Of a DNA stretch of 47,288 nucleotides, positions 18,401 through 27,947 are shown in pieces. How positions within the stretch are numbered: the first letter of the stretch is position 1; every line of letters begins with the position of its first letter. The stretch lies in assembly GCA_903850735.1 (NCBI GenBank), contig CAINMN010000240.1, positions 1 to 47,288 of the forward strand, read 5' to 3'. Under the pieces are notes generated by a model. That model saw nothing but the letters and a program-made list of their open reading frames with translations, searched no databases and had not been told where the DNA came from. The stretch comes from an uncultured Burkholderiales bacterium (GTDB taxonomy: Bacteria > Pseudomonadota > Gammaproteobacteria > Burkholderiales > Burkholderiaceae_C). A program made the translations under genes and the position numbers.

Positions 18401-19416
18401 TTGGGTTTGGAGCCGCGTCCTGTGGCGCCCTCGTCCCGAATTTCACCGCCAGCGCCCGTGGAAGCGCCCGGAAAAGGCGAAATCGCGGTGGGATGGTTGT
18501 GGGTTTCCACCTTCATCAGCACATGGTGGGTGGCGGTTTGGGGTGCGTAGCGGGGCAGGCTGACACCCTCGTCGACGGCCACAAAGCGCTGTACCTCATG
18601 GCCTTCCATGATGGAGGCGTTGTCCGAATAAGCCACGACCGTGTGTTGCGGGCTGGTTTTGTGGGTGTGGAGAATCATGCCGAACAAGCTGTGCGTTTGG
18701 GTCTCTCCATCCACAGTGAAGTCGGCGTTGAAAATCTTGTGCCGGCAATGCTCGCTGTTGGCTTGGGCGAACATCATCAACTCGACATCGGTCGGGTTGC
18801 GCTGGAGTTGCTGGAAAGAGCTGACCAGGTAGTCGATTTCATCGTCGGCCAGGGCCAAGCCCCAGCGGCGGTTGGCGTCTTCCAAGGCGGTACGTCCACC
18901 CACCAGCACATCCACCGTCTCCATGGGGGCCGCAGCTTGCTCATGAAACAAGGCTTGCGCTGCCTCGGTGTCTTTCACGACCGACTCGGTCATGCGATCG
19001 TGCAACAGGGTGGCAATGGCCTGCCATTGGGACTCGGACAAACTTGGCGTGCTGAGCAAGCCCTTTTTCAAGACCACATGGTATTGCGTGACACGCTCAA
19101 TGCGTCGCAAGTCCAGCCCGCAGTTGTGGGCAATGTCCGTGGCCTTGGACGCCCAGGGGGACACGGTGCCAAAACGGGGTGTTACCACCAGCGAAGGCCC
19201 TTCCCCGGACAGAGCAGGCTCGCCATAAGTGAGCAGCGCCGCCACTTGACGTGAGGTCTCCTTCGAGAGGGGGGCCGCACTGGCCACCAGATGGATGTAG
19301 CGCGCTGTGAGACCTTCCACTTTGTCGTGGATGGCTTGCAACTGGGGCAACAATTGCCGCAAACGAAAGGCACTCAGGGCATTGCTGCCAGGGAAAAACG
19401 AGATGTGCAGGGTCAC
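15430..19416 (-). CDS. purL: phosphoribosylformylglycinamidine synthase (single-chain PurL)
   Basis: The 1328-residue enzyme catalyses ATP- and glutamine-dependent conversion of FGAR to FGAM in purine synthesis. Length is typical of the large proteobacterial PurL. The N-terminal PurS-like part is followed by the synthetase region with [31 protein letters not shown] and [21 protein letters not shown]. The C-terminal glutaminase domain has its nucleophile Cys1168 in [12 protein letters not shown] and the PHPERVFRN His/Glu pair. The ATG at 19416 begins [15 protein letters not shown]. It is convergent with rlhA, with one base between stop codons, and divergent from map. Confidence 0.97.
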   Translation of the reverse strand: MTLHISFFPGSNALSAFRLRQLLPQLQAIHDKVEGLTARYIHLVASAAPLSKETSRQVAALLTYGEPALSGEGPSLVVTPRFGTVSPWASKATDIAHNCGLDLRRIERVTQYHVVLKKGLLSTPSLSESQWQAIATLLHDRMTESVVKDTEAAQALFHEQAAAPMETVDVLVGGRTALEDANRRWGLALADDEIDYLVSSFQQLQRNPTDVELMMFAQANSEHCRHKIFNADFTVDGETQTHSLFGMILHTHKTSPQHTVVAYSDNASIMEGHEVQRFVAVDEGVSLPRYAPQTATHHVLMKVETHNHPTAISPFPGASTGAGGEIRDEGATGRGSKPKAGMTGFTVSKLWDSPLGRPAHMASPLQIMTEGPLGGAAFNNEFGRPNLLGYFREYEQQVAGVTRGYHKPIMIAGGLGVIDSQLTHKIEFPAGTLLIQLGGPGMRIGMGGGAASSMASGTNAAELDFDSVQRGNPEIERRAQEVINHCWTLGTQNPILAIHDVGAGGLSNAFPELVNDAGRGARFDLRAVPLEESGLAPKEIWSNESQERYVMAIAPESLPLFQSFCERERCPFAVVGVATDKRQLELVDEGAATPVDMPMDVLLGKPPKMHRDVQRVARETPPMDLTGVSLQEAVIGVLSHPTVASKRFLITIGDRTVGGLTHRDPMVGPWQVPVADCAVTLADFQGVAGEAMSMGERTPLASVNAPASGRMAVAEALTNLLAAPVELARVKLSANWMAACGEPGEDAALYDTVRAVGLELCPALGISIPVGKDSLSMRTQWSDEGQNHKVTSPVSLIVSAFASLPDVRGTLTPQLDAQSDDTTLVLIDLGHGQNRMGGSILGQVLAQPGQAVPDLDDPQDLVRLYQAVNHLRQEGKLLAYHDRSDGGLIAAVCEMAFAAQVGVALNVDLLVTEGDGIHDSRAEYGDSKNWATQVSARREELTLKALFNEELGVVLQVRTSDRNEVMQVLRTHGLSRHSHFVGKTRPLSSTIDKGKGQVSVWRDAKEVFSASLSDLHQVWDSVSWRICQQRDNPECADAEHALAGAPAHPGLHVHLPDGVMENVAAPFVNSARPRVAILREQGVNSHVEMAYAFHEAGFDAYDVHMTDLQSGKAQLADFKGLVACGGFSYGDTLGAGIGWARSITFNPRLSDQFKAFFERGVTFGLGVCNGCQMVAELADIIPGTQAWPRFTTNRSERFEARLSQVEVLDSPSLFFQGMAGTRLPIAVAHGEGFANFSQRGQLDQVHAAMRFVDGQGQPTETYPLNPNGSPQGLTAVTTADGRFTAMMPHPERVFRNLQFSWTEASRTGGLEGFSPWMRLWRNARRWVA

Positions 19417-19497
19417 GGGGTGGCCTTGGAGTCGGTGAGCTGGCCGACGCCGCTGACTGGGGCGCCGATCCGGGAATTCCCTATTTTACGGCAACCC

Positions 19498-19576
19498 CCG
19501 TCGTTGCGAGGCCCCGAAGGGGCCGCGGCAAACCCTCGCCGGAGAAAAGATCGCCGCGCTTCGCTCGCAATGACGG
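19498..19576. repeat. REP-like palindromic element between purL and map
   Basis: Imperfect terminal inverted repeats CCGTCGTTGCGAG (19498-19510) and CTCGCAATGACGG (19564-19576) bound a 79-base GC-rich element. Inside, GGCCCCGAAGGGGCC (19510-19524) forms its own hairpin. Ends reading TCATTGCGAGCGAAGCGCGGC on one strand resemble short interspersed repeats I know from many proteobacterial genomes. It fills much of the 191-base purL/map gap and ends 31 bases before the map ATG. It has no coding capacity. I see no second copy in this window. Confidence 0.65.
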
Positions 19577-19595
19577 TGGCGGGGCGCGACCCTGA

Positions 19596-19610
19596 GATAA
19601 TCGGGGGATG
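19596..19610 (+). promoter_or_regulatory. candidate -10 element and short leader of map
   Basis: GATAAT at 19596-19601 ends six bases before the map ATG. A possible -35, TGACGG (19571-19576), is the last six bases of the adjacent repeat with a long 19-base spacer. Transcription from this promoter would leave almost no 5' leader. The selO start has the same layout. Confidence 0.3.
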
Positions 19611-20420
19611 ACTATCACTTACAAAGATGCGGCAGGCGCGCAAGCCATGCGTGTGGCTGGCCGCCTGGCTTCCGAAGTTCTGGATTTTTTGACGCCTCAC
19701 GTCAAGCCCGGCATCACCACCAACGAGCTCGACAAACTGGCGCACGACTACATGATCCAGGTTCAAGGGAGCGTTCCCGCCCCCTTGAACTATGCGCCCA
19801 ATGGCTACAACCCCTACCCCAAGTCGATTTGCACCTCGGTCAATCACCAGGTTTGCCATGGCATTCCCAACGACAAAGCCCTGAAAAAGGGTGACATCGT
19901 CAACATTGACATCACCGTGATCAAAGATGGCTGGCATGGCGACACCAGTCGCATGTTCATCGTTGGCGAAGCCTCCATCGCTGCCAAGCGCCTGTGCCAA
20001 TTGACTTACGACGCCATGTGGCACGGCATCGTCAAAGTCAAGCCGGGCGCTCGACTGGGCGACATTGGCTGGGCGATTCAGAAATTCGCCGAAAGCAACG
20101 GCTTTTCTGTGGTGCGCGAGTTTTGCGGCCACGGCATTGGTCAGGTCTTCCATGAGGAGCCTCAGGTGCTGCACTACGGCAAACCGGGTACGCTCGAAGA
20201 ACTCAAGCCCGGCATGACCTTCACCATCGAGCCCATGATCAACGCTGGGCGCAAAGACATCAAAGAGCTGGGCGATGGTTGGACCATCGTCACGCGCGAC
20301 CATTCGCTGTCGGCCCAATGGGAGCACACCATCCTCGTGACCGAGACCGGCTACGAAGTCCTCACCCTGTCGGATGGCAGCCCCCCTTTGCCAGCCTTTG
20401 TCACCACCACCGTTTGCTGA
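19608..20420 (+). CDS. map: type I methionine aminopeptidase
   Basis: The 270-residue enzyme removes initiator methionine from nascent proteins. All five metal ligands are visible: Asp101 (NIDITV), Asp112 (HGDTS), His175 (GHGIGQVFHEEP), Glu208 (TIEPM) and Glu239 (QWEHTI). A conserved His lies in NHQVCHGIP. The start at 19608 gives MTITYKDAAGAQAMR, a usual family N-terminus. glnD follows nine bases after the stop; map next to glnD is a common proteobacterial arrangement. Confidence 0.97.
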   Translation: MTITYKDAAGAQAMRVAGRLASEVLDFLTPHVKPGITTNELDKLAHDYMIQVQGSVPAPLNYAPNGYNPYPKSICTSVNHQVCHGIPNDKALKKGDIVNIDITVIKDGWHGDTSRMFIVGEASIAAKRLCQLTYDAMWHGIVKVKPGARLGDIGWAIQKFAESNGFSVVREFCGHGIGQVFHEEPQVLHYGKPGTLEELKPGMTFTIEPMINAGRKDIKELGDGWTIVTRDHSLSAQWEHTILVTETGYEVLTLSDGSPPLPAFVTTTVC

Positions 20421-20429
20421 GCCAATGAC

Positions 20430-23036
20430 ATGAGCGAGCCAACATACCGTCAACAAAAAGCGGCGTTGTTGGCCGAGTGGCGTGACAGCCCGCCCAACGC
20501 CAATTTGCGCGCAGTCCGCCAAGGCTTGCACCAGTTGTGCAAGATGACCGACCGCGCCTTGATTGAGCTTTGGCAAGCCTGTGGGCTGGACAAACCTTTG
20601 GCCCTGGTGGCCGTTGGCGGATACGGCCGGGGCGAATTGTTTCCCCATTCCGATGTGGATGTGCTGCTGTTGCTGCCCGCCGACCAGTCACCCGAACAAG
20701 ATGACGCCCTGAAAACCCGTCTTGAGACCTTCATTGGCCGCTGCTGGGACTCCGGTCTGGAAATTGGCTCCAGCGTGCGCAATGTGGATGACTGCATTCG
20801 GGAGGCCGAAGGGGACATCACGGTGCAAACCTCGCTGCTGGAGTCGCGCCTGATTGTGGGCGACAAGGCCTTGTACAAAGCGTTCACCCACCGCTTTGCC
20901 CAAACCCTGGACCCCAAAGCTTTCTTCGTGGCCAAGACGCTGGAAATGCGCCAGCGGCACACCAAGTTTGAAAACACGCCCTACTCCCTGGAGCCCAATT
21001 GCAAGGAGTCGCCCGGCGGCCTGCGTGATTTGCAAATCATTTTGTGGGTGGCCAAGGCTGCGGGGCTGGGAGACAACTGGGCCGCCTTGGCGCGCACTGG
21101 CCTGGCCACTCCCTTGGAGGCGCGCTCGCTCAAGCGCAACGAAGCCACCTTGTCGCTGATTCGCGCACGTTTGCACTTGGTGGCCAAGCGCCGTGAGGAC
21201 CGCTTGGTGTTTGACATGCAAACCCAAGTGGCCGACACCCTGGGTTTGGGTCAGCAAGAAAATGGCAGCCGCCACGCTCGCGTGGCCAGCGAAGCCTTGA
21301 TGAAGCGTTACTACTGGGCTGCCAAAGCCGTGACCCAGTTGAACCAAATTTTGCTGTTGAACATCGAGGAAAGGTTGACGCAGGGAGACCACACACACGA
21401 CCCCCAGCCCATCAATGAACGCTTTGCCGACAAGGCGGGCATGATCGATGTGCGCAGTGACGACCTTTACTTTCAGCAACCGCACGCGATTCTGGAGACT
21501 TTTTTGCTCTACCAAACCACGGTGGGCATCAAGGGCTTGTCTGCGCGAACCTTGCGCGCCCTGTACAACGCCCGAGGCGTCAAGGACAGCCGCTTCCGTG
21601 CCGATCCGGTCAACCGTGCTGCGTTCTTGAAAATTTTGCAAGAACCCGAGGGCATCACGCATGCCATGCGCCTGATGAACCAAACCTCGGTGCTCGGGCG
21701 TTACCTGTGGGTCTTCCGTCGCATCGTCGGGCAAATGCAGCACGATCTGTTTCACGTCTACACCGTGGATCAACACATCCTGATGGTGTTGCGCAATGTT
21801 CGCCGTTTCTTCATTGCCGAGCATGCCCATGAGTACCCGTTTTGCTCACAACTGGCGGCAGGCTGGGACAAGCCTTGGGTGCTTTACGCGGCGGCGCTGT
21901 TTCATGACATTGCCAAGGGCCGCGGCGGCGACCACTCGGTGTTGGGCCGCACCGAAGTGCGCCGCTTTTGCCGCCAGCATGGCATTGCCAAAGAGGACGC
22001 GCAACTGATTGAGTTTTTGGTGGCTGAACACCTGACCATGAGCCACATTGCCCAAAAACAAGACTTGAGCGATCCGGAAGTCATCCAGGCCTTTGCCAAA
22101 CGCGTGGGGGATGAGCGCCGGCTGACGGCCCTTTACTTGCTGACGGTGGCAGACATTCGAGGCACCAGCCCCAAGGTCTGGAATGCCTGGAAAGGCAAGT
22201 TGCTGGAAGATTTGTACCGCTACACCTTGCGCACCCTGGGGGGCCGTGCCCCGGATGCCGATGCGGAGGTCGAGGCCCGCAAGCGCGAGGCGCTGACCAA
22301 TTTGGCCTTGTATGCCCTGCCCTTTGAGGCCCACAAAGACCTGTGGGCCACGCTGGATGTGGGCTATTTCATGCGCCACGACGCGGCAGACATCGCATGG
22401 CACACCCGACAGCTTTCACGCAATCTGGCTGTCGCACGCGCCCAGGAAAAAGCGCCAGGCGTCATTGTGCGTGCTCGCTTGTCCACGATTGGCGAGGGTT
22501 TGCAGGTGATGGTCTACACCCCCGACCAGACCGATTTGTTCGCTCGGATTTGTGGCTATTTCGACCAGGCCGGCTTCAGCATCCTGGACGCCAAAATTCA
22601 CACCGCCACCAACGGCTATGCGCTCGACACCTTTCAGGTGGTGGCCTCGATGCTCAATGATCACTATCGCGAGCTCATCACCATGGTCGAACAAGGCCTG
22701 GCCCAAACCCTGGAAAAGGCGGGCTCCTTGCCGGCGCCCAGCCGGGGCCGTATCTCGCGGCGAGTGAGGAGTTTTCCGATTGCGCCGCGCGTCGCATTGC
22801 AACCCGATGAAAAAGCGCAGCGCTGGCTGCTGACGATTTCAGCCAGCGACCGCGCGGGGCTGTTGTACAGCGTGGCGCGGGTGCTGGCCAAGCACAAGCT
22901 GAATTTGCTGTTGGCCAAGATCACCACGCTGGGCGAACGCGTGGAAGACACGTTCTTGATCGACGGTGCAGAACTGCAGCAGAACCGCTCACAACTCGAA
23001 ATTGAGACCGAGTTGCTCGAAGCGCTGGCCAGCTGA
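20430..23036 (+). CDS. glnD: [protein-PII] uridylyltransferase / uridylyl-removing enzyme
   Basis: This 868-residue bifunctional sensor adds UMP to or removes UMP from PII proteins according to glutamine level, controlling nitrogen assimilation. The nucleotidyltransferase motif [15 protein letters not shown] covers residues 63-77, with Asp75 and Asp77 as metal ligands. The HD phosphohydrolase motif [14 protein letters not shown] has His492-Asp493. Two C-terminal ACT domains begin at about residues 685 and 795 ([14 protein letters not shown] and [15 protein letters not shown]). The ATG at 20430 follows map closely and an out-of-frame ATG lies at 20425. Length and domain order are normal. Confidence 0.96.
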   Translation: MSEPTYRQQKAALLAEWRDSPPNANLRAVRQGLHQLCKMTDRALIELWQACGLDKPLALVAVGGYGRGELFPHSDVDVLLLLPADQSPEQDDALKTRLETFIGRCWDSGLEIGSSVRNVDDCIREAEGDITVQTSLLESRLIVGDKALYKAFTHRFAQTLDPKAFFVAKTLEMRQRHTKFENTPYSLEPNCKESPGGLRDLQIILWVAKAAGLGDNWAALARTGLATPLEARSLKRNEATLSLIRARLHLVAKRREDRLVFDMQTQVADTLGLGQQENGSRHARVASEALMKRYYWAAKAVTQLNQILLLNIEERLTQGDHTHDPQPINERFADKAGMIDVRSDDLYFQQPHAILETFLLYQTTVGIKGLSARTLRALYNARGVKDSRFRADPVNRAAFLKILQEPEGITHAMRLMNQTSVLGRYLWVFRRIVGQMQHDLFHVYTVDQHILMVLRNVRRFFIAEHAHEYPFCSQLAAGWDKPWVLYAAALFHDIAKGRGGDHSVLGRTEVRRFCRQHGIAKEDAQLIEFLVAEHLTMSHIAQKQDLSDPEVIQAFAKRVGDERRLTALYLLTVADIRGTSPKVWNAWKGKLLEDLYRYTLRTLGGRAPDADAEVEARKREALTNLALYALPFEAHKDLWATLDVGYFMRHDAADIAWHTRQLSRNLAVARAQEKAPGVIVRARLSTIGEGLQVMVYTPDQTDLFARICGYFDQAGFSILDAKIHTATNGYALDTFQVVASMLNDHYRELITMVEQGLAQTLEKAGSLPAPSRGRISRRVRSFPIAPRVALQPDEKAQRWLLTISASDRAGLLYSVARVLAKHKLNLLLAKITTLGERVEDTFLIDGAELQQNRSQLEIETELLEALAS

Positions 23037-23061
23037 ACCGATCGACCCCTGTCGCTGACGA

Positions 23062-23355
23062 TCAAACGCCTTCGATGATTCGAATTTCGCGGACCACCGC
23101 GTTGTCACCGAGTGCCGCCAAGGCCTCTTTGTAGCCCGGGCTGTCATAGGCGGCCAAAGCCGCGTCAAGGTTGTCAAACTCAATCAACACCGTGCGCTGA
23201 AGCAGGCCCGCTTCCTTGACGGCCGCAGGCAAGCCGCGGGCCAAAAAACGCCCTCCTGCAGCAGCCACAGCGGGGCCAGCCAGCTTGGCATAGGCTGCCA
23301 GGGCATCGTCGTTGTGAACAGAACGGTAAGCGCTGATCCAGTAAGCCTTGGGCAT
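23062..23355 (-). CDS. DUF1330 family small protein
   Basis: The 97-residue protein begins MPKAYWISAYRSV and contains the DUF1330 pattern: an alpha+beta ferredoxin-like dimeric barrel with GGRFLARGLP, VLIEFDNLDAALAAYDSPGYKEA and a short acidic tail. The biochemical role of this family is not established. The frame is open 29 codons upstream, but ATG 23355 has GAAGGAAA and gives the family start. It diverges from the ThDP enzyme gene across 85 bases. A second member of the family is at 44913-45215; the two share PKAYWIS/PAYWIS starts and the GGRxxxxxG strand. Confidence 0.85.
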   Translation of the reverse strand: MPKAYWISAYRSVHNDDALAAYAKLAGPAVAAAGGRFLARGLPAAVKEAGLLQRTVLIEFDNLDAALAAYDSPGYKEALAALGDNAVVREIRIIEGV

Positions 23356-23379
23356 GGGTGTTTCCTTCGCGTCAATGAA

Positions 23380-23409
23380 TTGGAGAAAGCATTCTAGACT
23401 GCGCATAAT
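23380..23409 (+). promoter_or_regulatory. sigma-70-like promoter for the ThDP enzyme gene
   Basis: TTGGAG (23380-23385) and CATAAT (23404-23409) are separated by 18 bases and lie 31 bases before the ATG at 23441. TGGAGA just upstream of that ATG can serve as ribosome-binding site. Hexamers match consensus moderately, so this is a candidate only. Confidence 0.4.
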
Positions 23410-23440
23410 CAAGCTGTGAACAAATTCATTTGGAGACAAC

Positions 23441-25108
23441 ATGGCCCATTTGTTTGGACGTCAGGCGTTTGTGGAGTTGCTGCTCGATGAGGGCGTGACC
23501 CATTTGTTTGGCAACCCCGGCACCACCGAGTTGCCCATCATGCAAGCCCTGCCGGATTACCCTGACCTGCAGTTCATTTTGGGATTGCAGGAATCGGTGG
23601 TGGTCGCCATGGCCGATGGCTTTGCGCGCGCATCGAAAAAATTGACAGCCGCCAATGTCCACGTCGCGCCCGGCCTGGGCAATGCCATGGGCGCTTTGTA
23701 CAACGCCAAATTCTCAGGCTCCCCGCTGATCTTGACGGCCGGACAGCAAGAGCAAGGCCATGGCTTGCTGGAACCCTTGCTCTATGAGCCTTTGCCAGCC
23801 ATGGCCGCGCCCTTGGTGAAGTGGTCGACCGAAGTCACCCGTTTGCAAGACTTGCCCCGCACCCTGCGACGGGCCGCCAAAGTGGCCATGAGCTATCCCC
23901 TGGGGCCGGTCTTCATCAGTTTGCCGGGCGACATTCTGAACGAGGCGGCCGAGCTGGACTTGGGGCGTCGCGTGCGCATCGACCCACGGGTGCGCCCCAG
24001 CGACGATGCCGTGCGTGAGTTGGCGCAAACCTTGTTGACGGCCAAGAATCCTGTCCTGATCACCGGACAAGAGCTGGCCGCCCATGACTGTTTCCAAGCG
24101 GCCACCGAACTGGCTGAAGTTTTGGGCGCGGCAGTGTTCCAAGAGTCCATTCCCTACAGCGCCACTTTTCCCACGGCCCACCCGCAATACCTGGGCATGC
24201 TGACCCGCAGCCAAGACAATGTGCAAGCCACGCTGGCGCCCTACGACTTGGTGGTCTGCTTGGGCGCAGACTTGCTGCGAATGTCGGTCTACAGCCCGAC
24301 CGAGCCGTTGCCGGCGCACAGCCGTGTGGTGCACATCAGCGAGCGCGCCTGGGAATTGGGGAAAAACTACCCCACCGAGGTCGCCGTGTGTGCCAACGTG
24401 CGTGACACCCTGGCCGTTTTGTTGCCCGCTTTGCGCGCGCTGACCTCGTCCGCTTTCATGCAATCGGCCGCAGAACGCAAAGCGCAGCTGTCCCAAGACA
24501 ACTGGACCACACGCCGGGCCAAGGCCGTGAAGACGGTGATGGCCTCGCAAGCCACGGTGCAGCCCATCACCCCGGCCAACTTGATTTGGCGCATCACCGA
24601 GCAACTGCCCAGCGATGCCATCGTGGTGGAAGAGGCCTTGACCTCCACCCAACCCCTGCCCCAGTTTTTGCATCAACGCGACCCATCCAGTTGGTTTGGC
24701 CTGGCCAGTGGCGGCTTGGGCTTTGCGATTCCTGGCGCGGTGGGCATCAGCCTGGCCAAGCCGGGACGACCGGTGGTGGCCATCGTGGGCGATGGCAGCG
24801 CCATGTACGGCATTCAGGGCCTGTGGACCGCCGCACATTTGAAGTTGCCCATCACCTATGTCATCGCCAACAACCGGGGCTATCGCATCATCAAAGAGCG
24901 TTTGGTGTCCATGCAAGGCTCGAACCGGTTCATCGGCATGGACATTCGTGAGCCCGACATTCAATTCGCCACACTGGCGCAATCCATGGGTTTGCAAGCC
25001 ACCCAGATCACCGATCCCCAGGACCTGGGCGATGCGCTCAAGGCCGCCATGGCGAGCGGGCGCCCCAACCTCATCGAAGTCTTTGTGGCAGACGGGTTTG
25101 GCACATGA
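23441..25108 (+). CDS. ThDP-dependent decarboxylase, benzoylformate-decarboxylase-like
   Basis: The 555-residue enzyme has the three-domain ThDP fold. Glu51 in LQESVVVAMADGFAR is the cofactor-activating Glu. The ThDP/Mg site is GDGSAMYGIQGLW with NNRGY downstream. Blocks FGNPGTTELP, NVHVAPGLGNAMGALYNA and SPLILTAGQQ align by eye with benzoylformate decarboxylase MdlC. His73 would correspond to its catalytic His70. The Ser26 position appears to be Thr and no clear counterpart of His281 is seen, so the substrate may differ; another 2-oxo acid is plausible. Its stop overlaps the next gene (ATGA). An acetolactate-synthase role is unlikely because no small subunit is nearby. Confidence 0.85.
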   Translation: MAHLFGRQAFVELLLDEGVTHLFGNPGTTELPIMQALPDYPDLQFILGLQESVVVAMADGFARASKKLTAANVHVAPGLGNAMGALYNAKFSGSPLILTAGQQEQGHGLLEPLLYEPLPAMAAPLVKWSTEVTRLQDLPRTLRRAAKVAMSYPLGPVFISLPGDILNEAAELDLGRRVRIDPRVRPSDDAVRELAQTLLTAKNPVLITGQELAAHDCFQAATELAEVLGAAVFQESIPYSATFPTAHPQYLGMLTRSQDNVQATLAPYDLVVCLGADLLRMSVYSPTEPLPAHSRVVHISERAWELGKNYPTEVAVCANVRDTLAVLLPALRALTSSAFMQSAAERKAQLSQDNWTTRRAKAVKTVMASQATVQPITPANLIWRITEQLPSDAIVVEEALTSTQPLPQFLHQRDPSSWFGLASGGLGFAIPGAVGISLAKPGRPVVAIVGDGSAMYGIQGLWTAAHLKLPITYVIANNRGYRIIKERLVSMQGSNRFIGMDIREPDIQFATLAQSMGLQATQITDPQDLGDALKAAMASGRPNLIEVFVADGFGT

Positions 25109-25572
25109 ACAACGACGTCTCCACCTTGCGTCGCATCCTCCAAAATTGCCAAACCCTGGCCGTGGTGGGCCTGTCCGCAGAATGGCATCGCCCCAGCTTT
25201 TTTGCAGCCAAGTACATGCAGGAAAAAGGCTACCGCATCGTGCCTGTGAACCCCCGCTATGCTGGCCAAACTGTGCTGGGTGAGACCTGTTACGCCAGCC
25301 TGCAAGAGGTGCCCCACCCGATTGACATGGTGGACGTGTTTCGCAAAACCAGCGAAGTCTTGCCCCTGGCGCAGCAGGCCATCGCACTAGGCGCTCGCTG
25401 CTTTTGGCAGCAACTGGAGGTGATGAACCTCGAGGCTGACACCCTGGTGCGCCAAGCGGGTTTGGATTCGGTCATGAACCGCTGCGTCAAGATCGAACAT
25501 GCACGCCTCTTTGGCGGCCTGCACTGGGCAGGGGTGAACACCCGCATCATTTCTGCCAAGCGGCCTGTCTGA
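25105..25572 (+). CDS. CoA-binding domain protein, YccU-like
   Basis: The 155-residue protein is a single CoA-binding Rossmann domain. It shows TLAVVGLSAEWHRPSFFAA, YRIVPVNPRYAGQTVLGE, and HPIDMVDVFRKTSEV, then GARCFWQQLEVMN and a terminal CVKIEHARLFGG. This is the usual layout of YccU-type proteins related to the CoA-binding domain of succinyl-CoA synthetase. No catalytic function is established for them. The ATG overlaps the stop of the ThDP enzyme by four bases, so the two are translationally coupled, and metY follows 24 bases later. Confidence 0.9.
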   Translation: MNNDVSTLRRILQNCQTLAVVGLSAEWHRPSFFAAKYMQEKGYRIVPVNPRYAGQTVLGETCYASLQEVPHPIDMVDVFRKTSEVLPLAQQAIALGARCFWQQLEVMNLEADTLVRQAGLDSVMNRCVKIEHARLFGGLHWAGVNTRIISAKRPV

Positions 25573-25596
25573 ACGCGCCAAACGAAAGAGTTCCTC

Positions 25597-26904
25597 ATGT
25601 CCGATAGACACTTTCAGCCCGAAACGCTGGCCATCCACGCAGGCCAAGTGCCCGATGCCGCCACTGGGGCGCGCGCCCTGCCGATTTACCAAACCACCAG
25701 CTTTGTGTTTGACAGCGCTGACCATGCGGCGAGTTTGTTCAACTTGCAAACCTTTGGCAATGTCTACTCCCGCTTGTCCAATCCGACGGTGGCCGCGCTG
25801 GAAGAACGTGTGGCCGCCCTCGAAGGCGGTCGGGCCGCCATCGCCTCAGCCAGTGGCATGGCCGCCGAAGCCATGGCCCTGATGACCTTGCTCCAACAGG
25901 GCGACCATTTGGTGGCTGCCGGCGCACTGTATGGTGGCAGCGTCACCATGCTGGCCGTCAACCTCAAGCGCCTGGGCATTGAAACCAGTTTTGTCGATGC
26001 CACAGACCCCAATGCCTTTGCGGCGGCGATTCAGCCCAACACCCGCGCCATCTTTGCCGAAAGTCTGGGCAACCCCAGCCTGAGCCTGCTCGACATTCAG
26101 GCCATCGCCGACGTGGCCCATGCGCATGGCATTCCTCTGGTGGTGGACAACACCGTGCCCTCGCCCTACCTGTGCAATCCCATCGCATGGGGCGCCGACA
26201 TCGTGGTCCACTCGGCCACCAAATACATCGCTGGCCACGGCACCACCCTGGGCGGGGTGGTGGTCGAGTCGGGCAAATTTCCGTGGGACAACGGCAAATT
26301 TCCTGGCATGACCGAGCCATCGCCCGGTTACCACGGCGTCAAGTTCTACGAAACCTTCGGCGACTTCGGTTTCACCATGCGCGCCCGCATGGAAACCTTG
26401 CGGGTTTATGGCGCGGCATTGTCGCCCACCAGTGCCTGGCAAATCCTTCAAGGTCTGGAGACCTTGCCCTTGCGCATGGAGCGTCACTGTGCCAATGCAC
26501 ACCGCGTGGCCAAGCATTTGAAAGACCACCCCGCCATCAGCTGGGTCAATTACCCCGGCCTGGAAGATCACCCCCAGCATGCCCTCGCGCAACGCCAATT
26601 GCGACAAGTCGATGGCAAGGTGGGCACCTCGGGCTTGCTGGCCTTTGGCATTCGTGGCGGTTACGAAAGCGCGGTGAAGTTCATTGAGGGTGCGCAGTTC
26701 ATGAGCCATTTGGCCAACATTGGCGACACCCGAACCCTGATCATTCATCCGGCCTCCACCACACACCGCCAACTGGCGCCAGACCAACAAATCGCCGCCG
26801 GTGTTCTGCCAGACATGGTCCGCATGTCGGTCGGCTTGGAGCATGTGGACGATATTCTTTGGGACATCGACCAGGCGCTGCACAAAGCCGCCGTGTCTTC
26901 TTGA
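25597..26904 (+). CDS. metY: O-acetylhomoserine sulfhydrylase (aminocarboxypropyltransferase)
   Basis: The 435-residue PLP enzyme makes homocysteine from O-acetylhomoserine and sulfide. It shows TLAIHAGQVPDAATGARALPIYQTTSF, the SGMAAEAMALM and GGSVTMLAVNL segments, and the PLP Lys209 in HSATKYIAGHGTTLGG. The C-terminal SHLANIGDTRTLIIHPASTTH block is typical of MetY rather than cystathionine gamma-synthase, and the length near 430 residues also fits MetY. AGAG lies upstream of the ATG. It is third in the plus-strand run starting at 23441 and precedes asparaginase by 34 bases. Confidence 0.93.
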   Translation: MSDRHFQPETLAIHAGQVPDAATGARALPIYQTTSFVFDSADHAASLFNLQTFGNVYSRLSNPTVAALEERVAALEGGRAAIASASGMAAEAMALMTLLQQGDHLVAAGALYGGSVTMLAVNLKRLGIETSFVDATDPNAFAAAIQPNTRAIFAESLGNPSLSLLDIQAIADVAHAHGIPLVVDNTVPSPYLCNPIAWGADIVVHSATKYIAGHGTTLGGVVVESGKFPWDNGKFPGMTEPSPGYHGVKFYETFGDFGFTMRARMETLRVYGAALSPTSAWQILQGLETLPLRMERHCANAHRVAKHLKDHPAISWVNYPGLEDHPQHALAQRQLRQVDGKVGTSGLLAFGIRGGYESAVKFIEGAQFMSHLANIGDTRTLIIHPASTTHRQLAPDQQIAAGVLPDMVRMSVGLEHVDDILWDIDQALHKAAVSS

Positions 26905-26938
26905 AAAACAACCTCTTCCCAACCTCCGTTCCTATCTC

Positions 26939-27934
26939 ATGAGCCTTCCACAAATTGCCCTCATCGGCACAGGCGGCACCATAGCCGGTGCCGCTGCTCA
27001 CGCAACGTCCACCACACGCTATCAACCTGCGAGCCTGGGCATTGAGGCCGTCGTTCAATCGGTTCCCGAATTGCAGGCGCGTTACCGTCTTCAAATGTTT
27101 CAACCGATGCAACTGGGGAGTTATGACGTCACCCCGGCACATTGGCGTGAATTGCATGCGGTGGTCACCCAGGCGCTGGCCGACCCTGAAACCCAAGGCG
27201 CCGTGATCACCCACGGCACGGACACTTTAGAAGAAACAGCCACTTTTTTAAGTCTCAGCATTGCCTCGGACAAACCAGTGGTGGTGATTGGCGCCATGCG
27301 CCCTGCCACAGCTCACTCAGCCGATGGCCCCGCCAATGTCCTGGATGCTTGTACCGTGGCCGCAGACCCCCATGCAACGGGGCGAGGTGCTTTGGTGGTC
27401 ATGAACGGCCGCATTCATGCCGGTTTGCGTGTCACCAAGCGCCATGTCAGCAGCGTGGAGGCTTTTGAGTCGCCGCTGGCGGGCGCCTTAGGCGAAGTGG
27501 CCGACCAAAGCGTGCGCTGGTTTGGACCCGCTCACCGTTGTCCGCCGGTGACAGGCCCCCTGCCAGCGGTCTTGCCGCGGGTGGATGTGGCCGTGTCTTA
27601 CGCCGGTGCAGACGATGTGGCCTTGAAAGCCTTTGTGGCAGCCGGGGCCCGCGGCATTGTGCACGCGGGACTGGGCAATGCCAACGCACCGGCGGGCAAC
27701 CGCGATTATTTGCGACAACTGCCCGCCCAAGGCATTGTGCTGGCCCGTTGCTCGCGCTGGATTCCTGGAACCGTGACCCGCAATTCCAGCATGTTCAACG
27801 ACGATGCGCTCGGCAGCTTGACCGCAGGCACCTTGCCCGCGCACAAGACGCGCATTGCGTTGATGCTGGGTTTGTCACAAGGAATGAATGCGCAAGCCCT
27901 TCAGGCCTGGCTCGATCGCATCAACGAGCACTGA
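26939..27934 (+). CDS. L-asparaginase
   Basis: The 331-residue enzyme would hydrolyse asparagine to aspartate and ammonia. The first catalytic Thr lies in GTGGTIAG (residues 10-17) and the second in HGTDTLEETA with Thr94-Asp95. GAMRPATAHSADGPAN carries the conserved Ser/Asp/Gly block. There is no signal peptide, since the protein starts directly with MSLPQIALIGTGG, so a cytoplasmic location is likely although the motifs resemble the type II family. The frame is open upstream into metY, but ATG 26939 gives the family start. It ends 13 bases from the convergent binding-protein gene. Confidence 0.92.
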   Translation: MSLPQIALIGTGGTIAGAAAHATSTTRYQPASLGIEAVVQSVPELQARYRLQMFQPMQLGSYDVTPAHWRELHAVVTQALADPETQGAVITHGTDTLEETATFLSLSIASDKPVVVIGAMRPATAHSADGPANVLDACTVAADPHATGRGALVVMNGRIHAGLRVTKRHVSSVEAFESPLAGALGEVADQSVRWFGPAHRCPPVTGPLPAVLPRVDVAVSYAGADDVALKAFVAAGARGIVHAGLGNANAPAGNRDYLRQLPAQGIVLARCSRWIPGTVTRNSSMFNDDALGSLTAGTLPAHKTRIALMLGLSQGMNAQALQAWLDRINEH

Positions 27935-27947
27935 CGCAATTGCAAGC

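Noticed and set aside
15523-19254. Large plus-strand frames (765 and 444 codons) opposite purL
   Set aside because: They are mirror frames of a well-conserved gene; neither has a ribosome-binding site or recognisable motif.
23441-25108. Acetolactate synthase large subunit (IlvB)
   Set aside because: The N-terminal and HxAPGLGNAMG blocks fit benzoylformate decarboxylase better, and no regulatory subunit gene is nearby.
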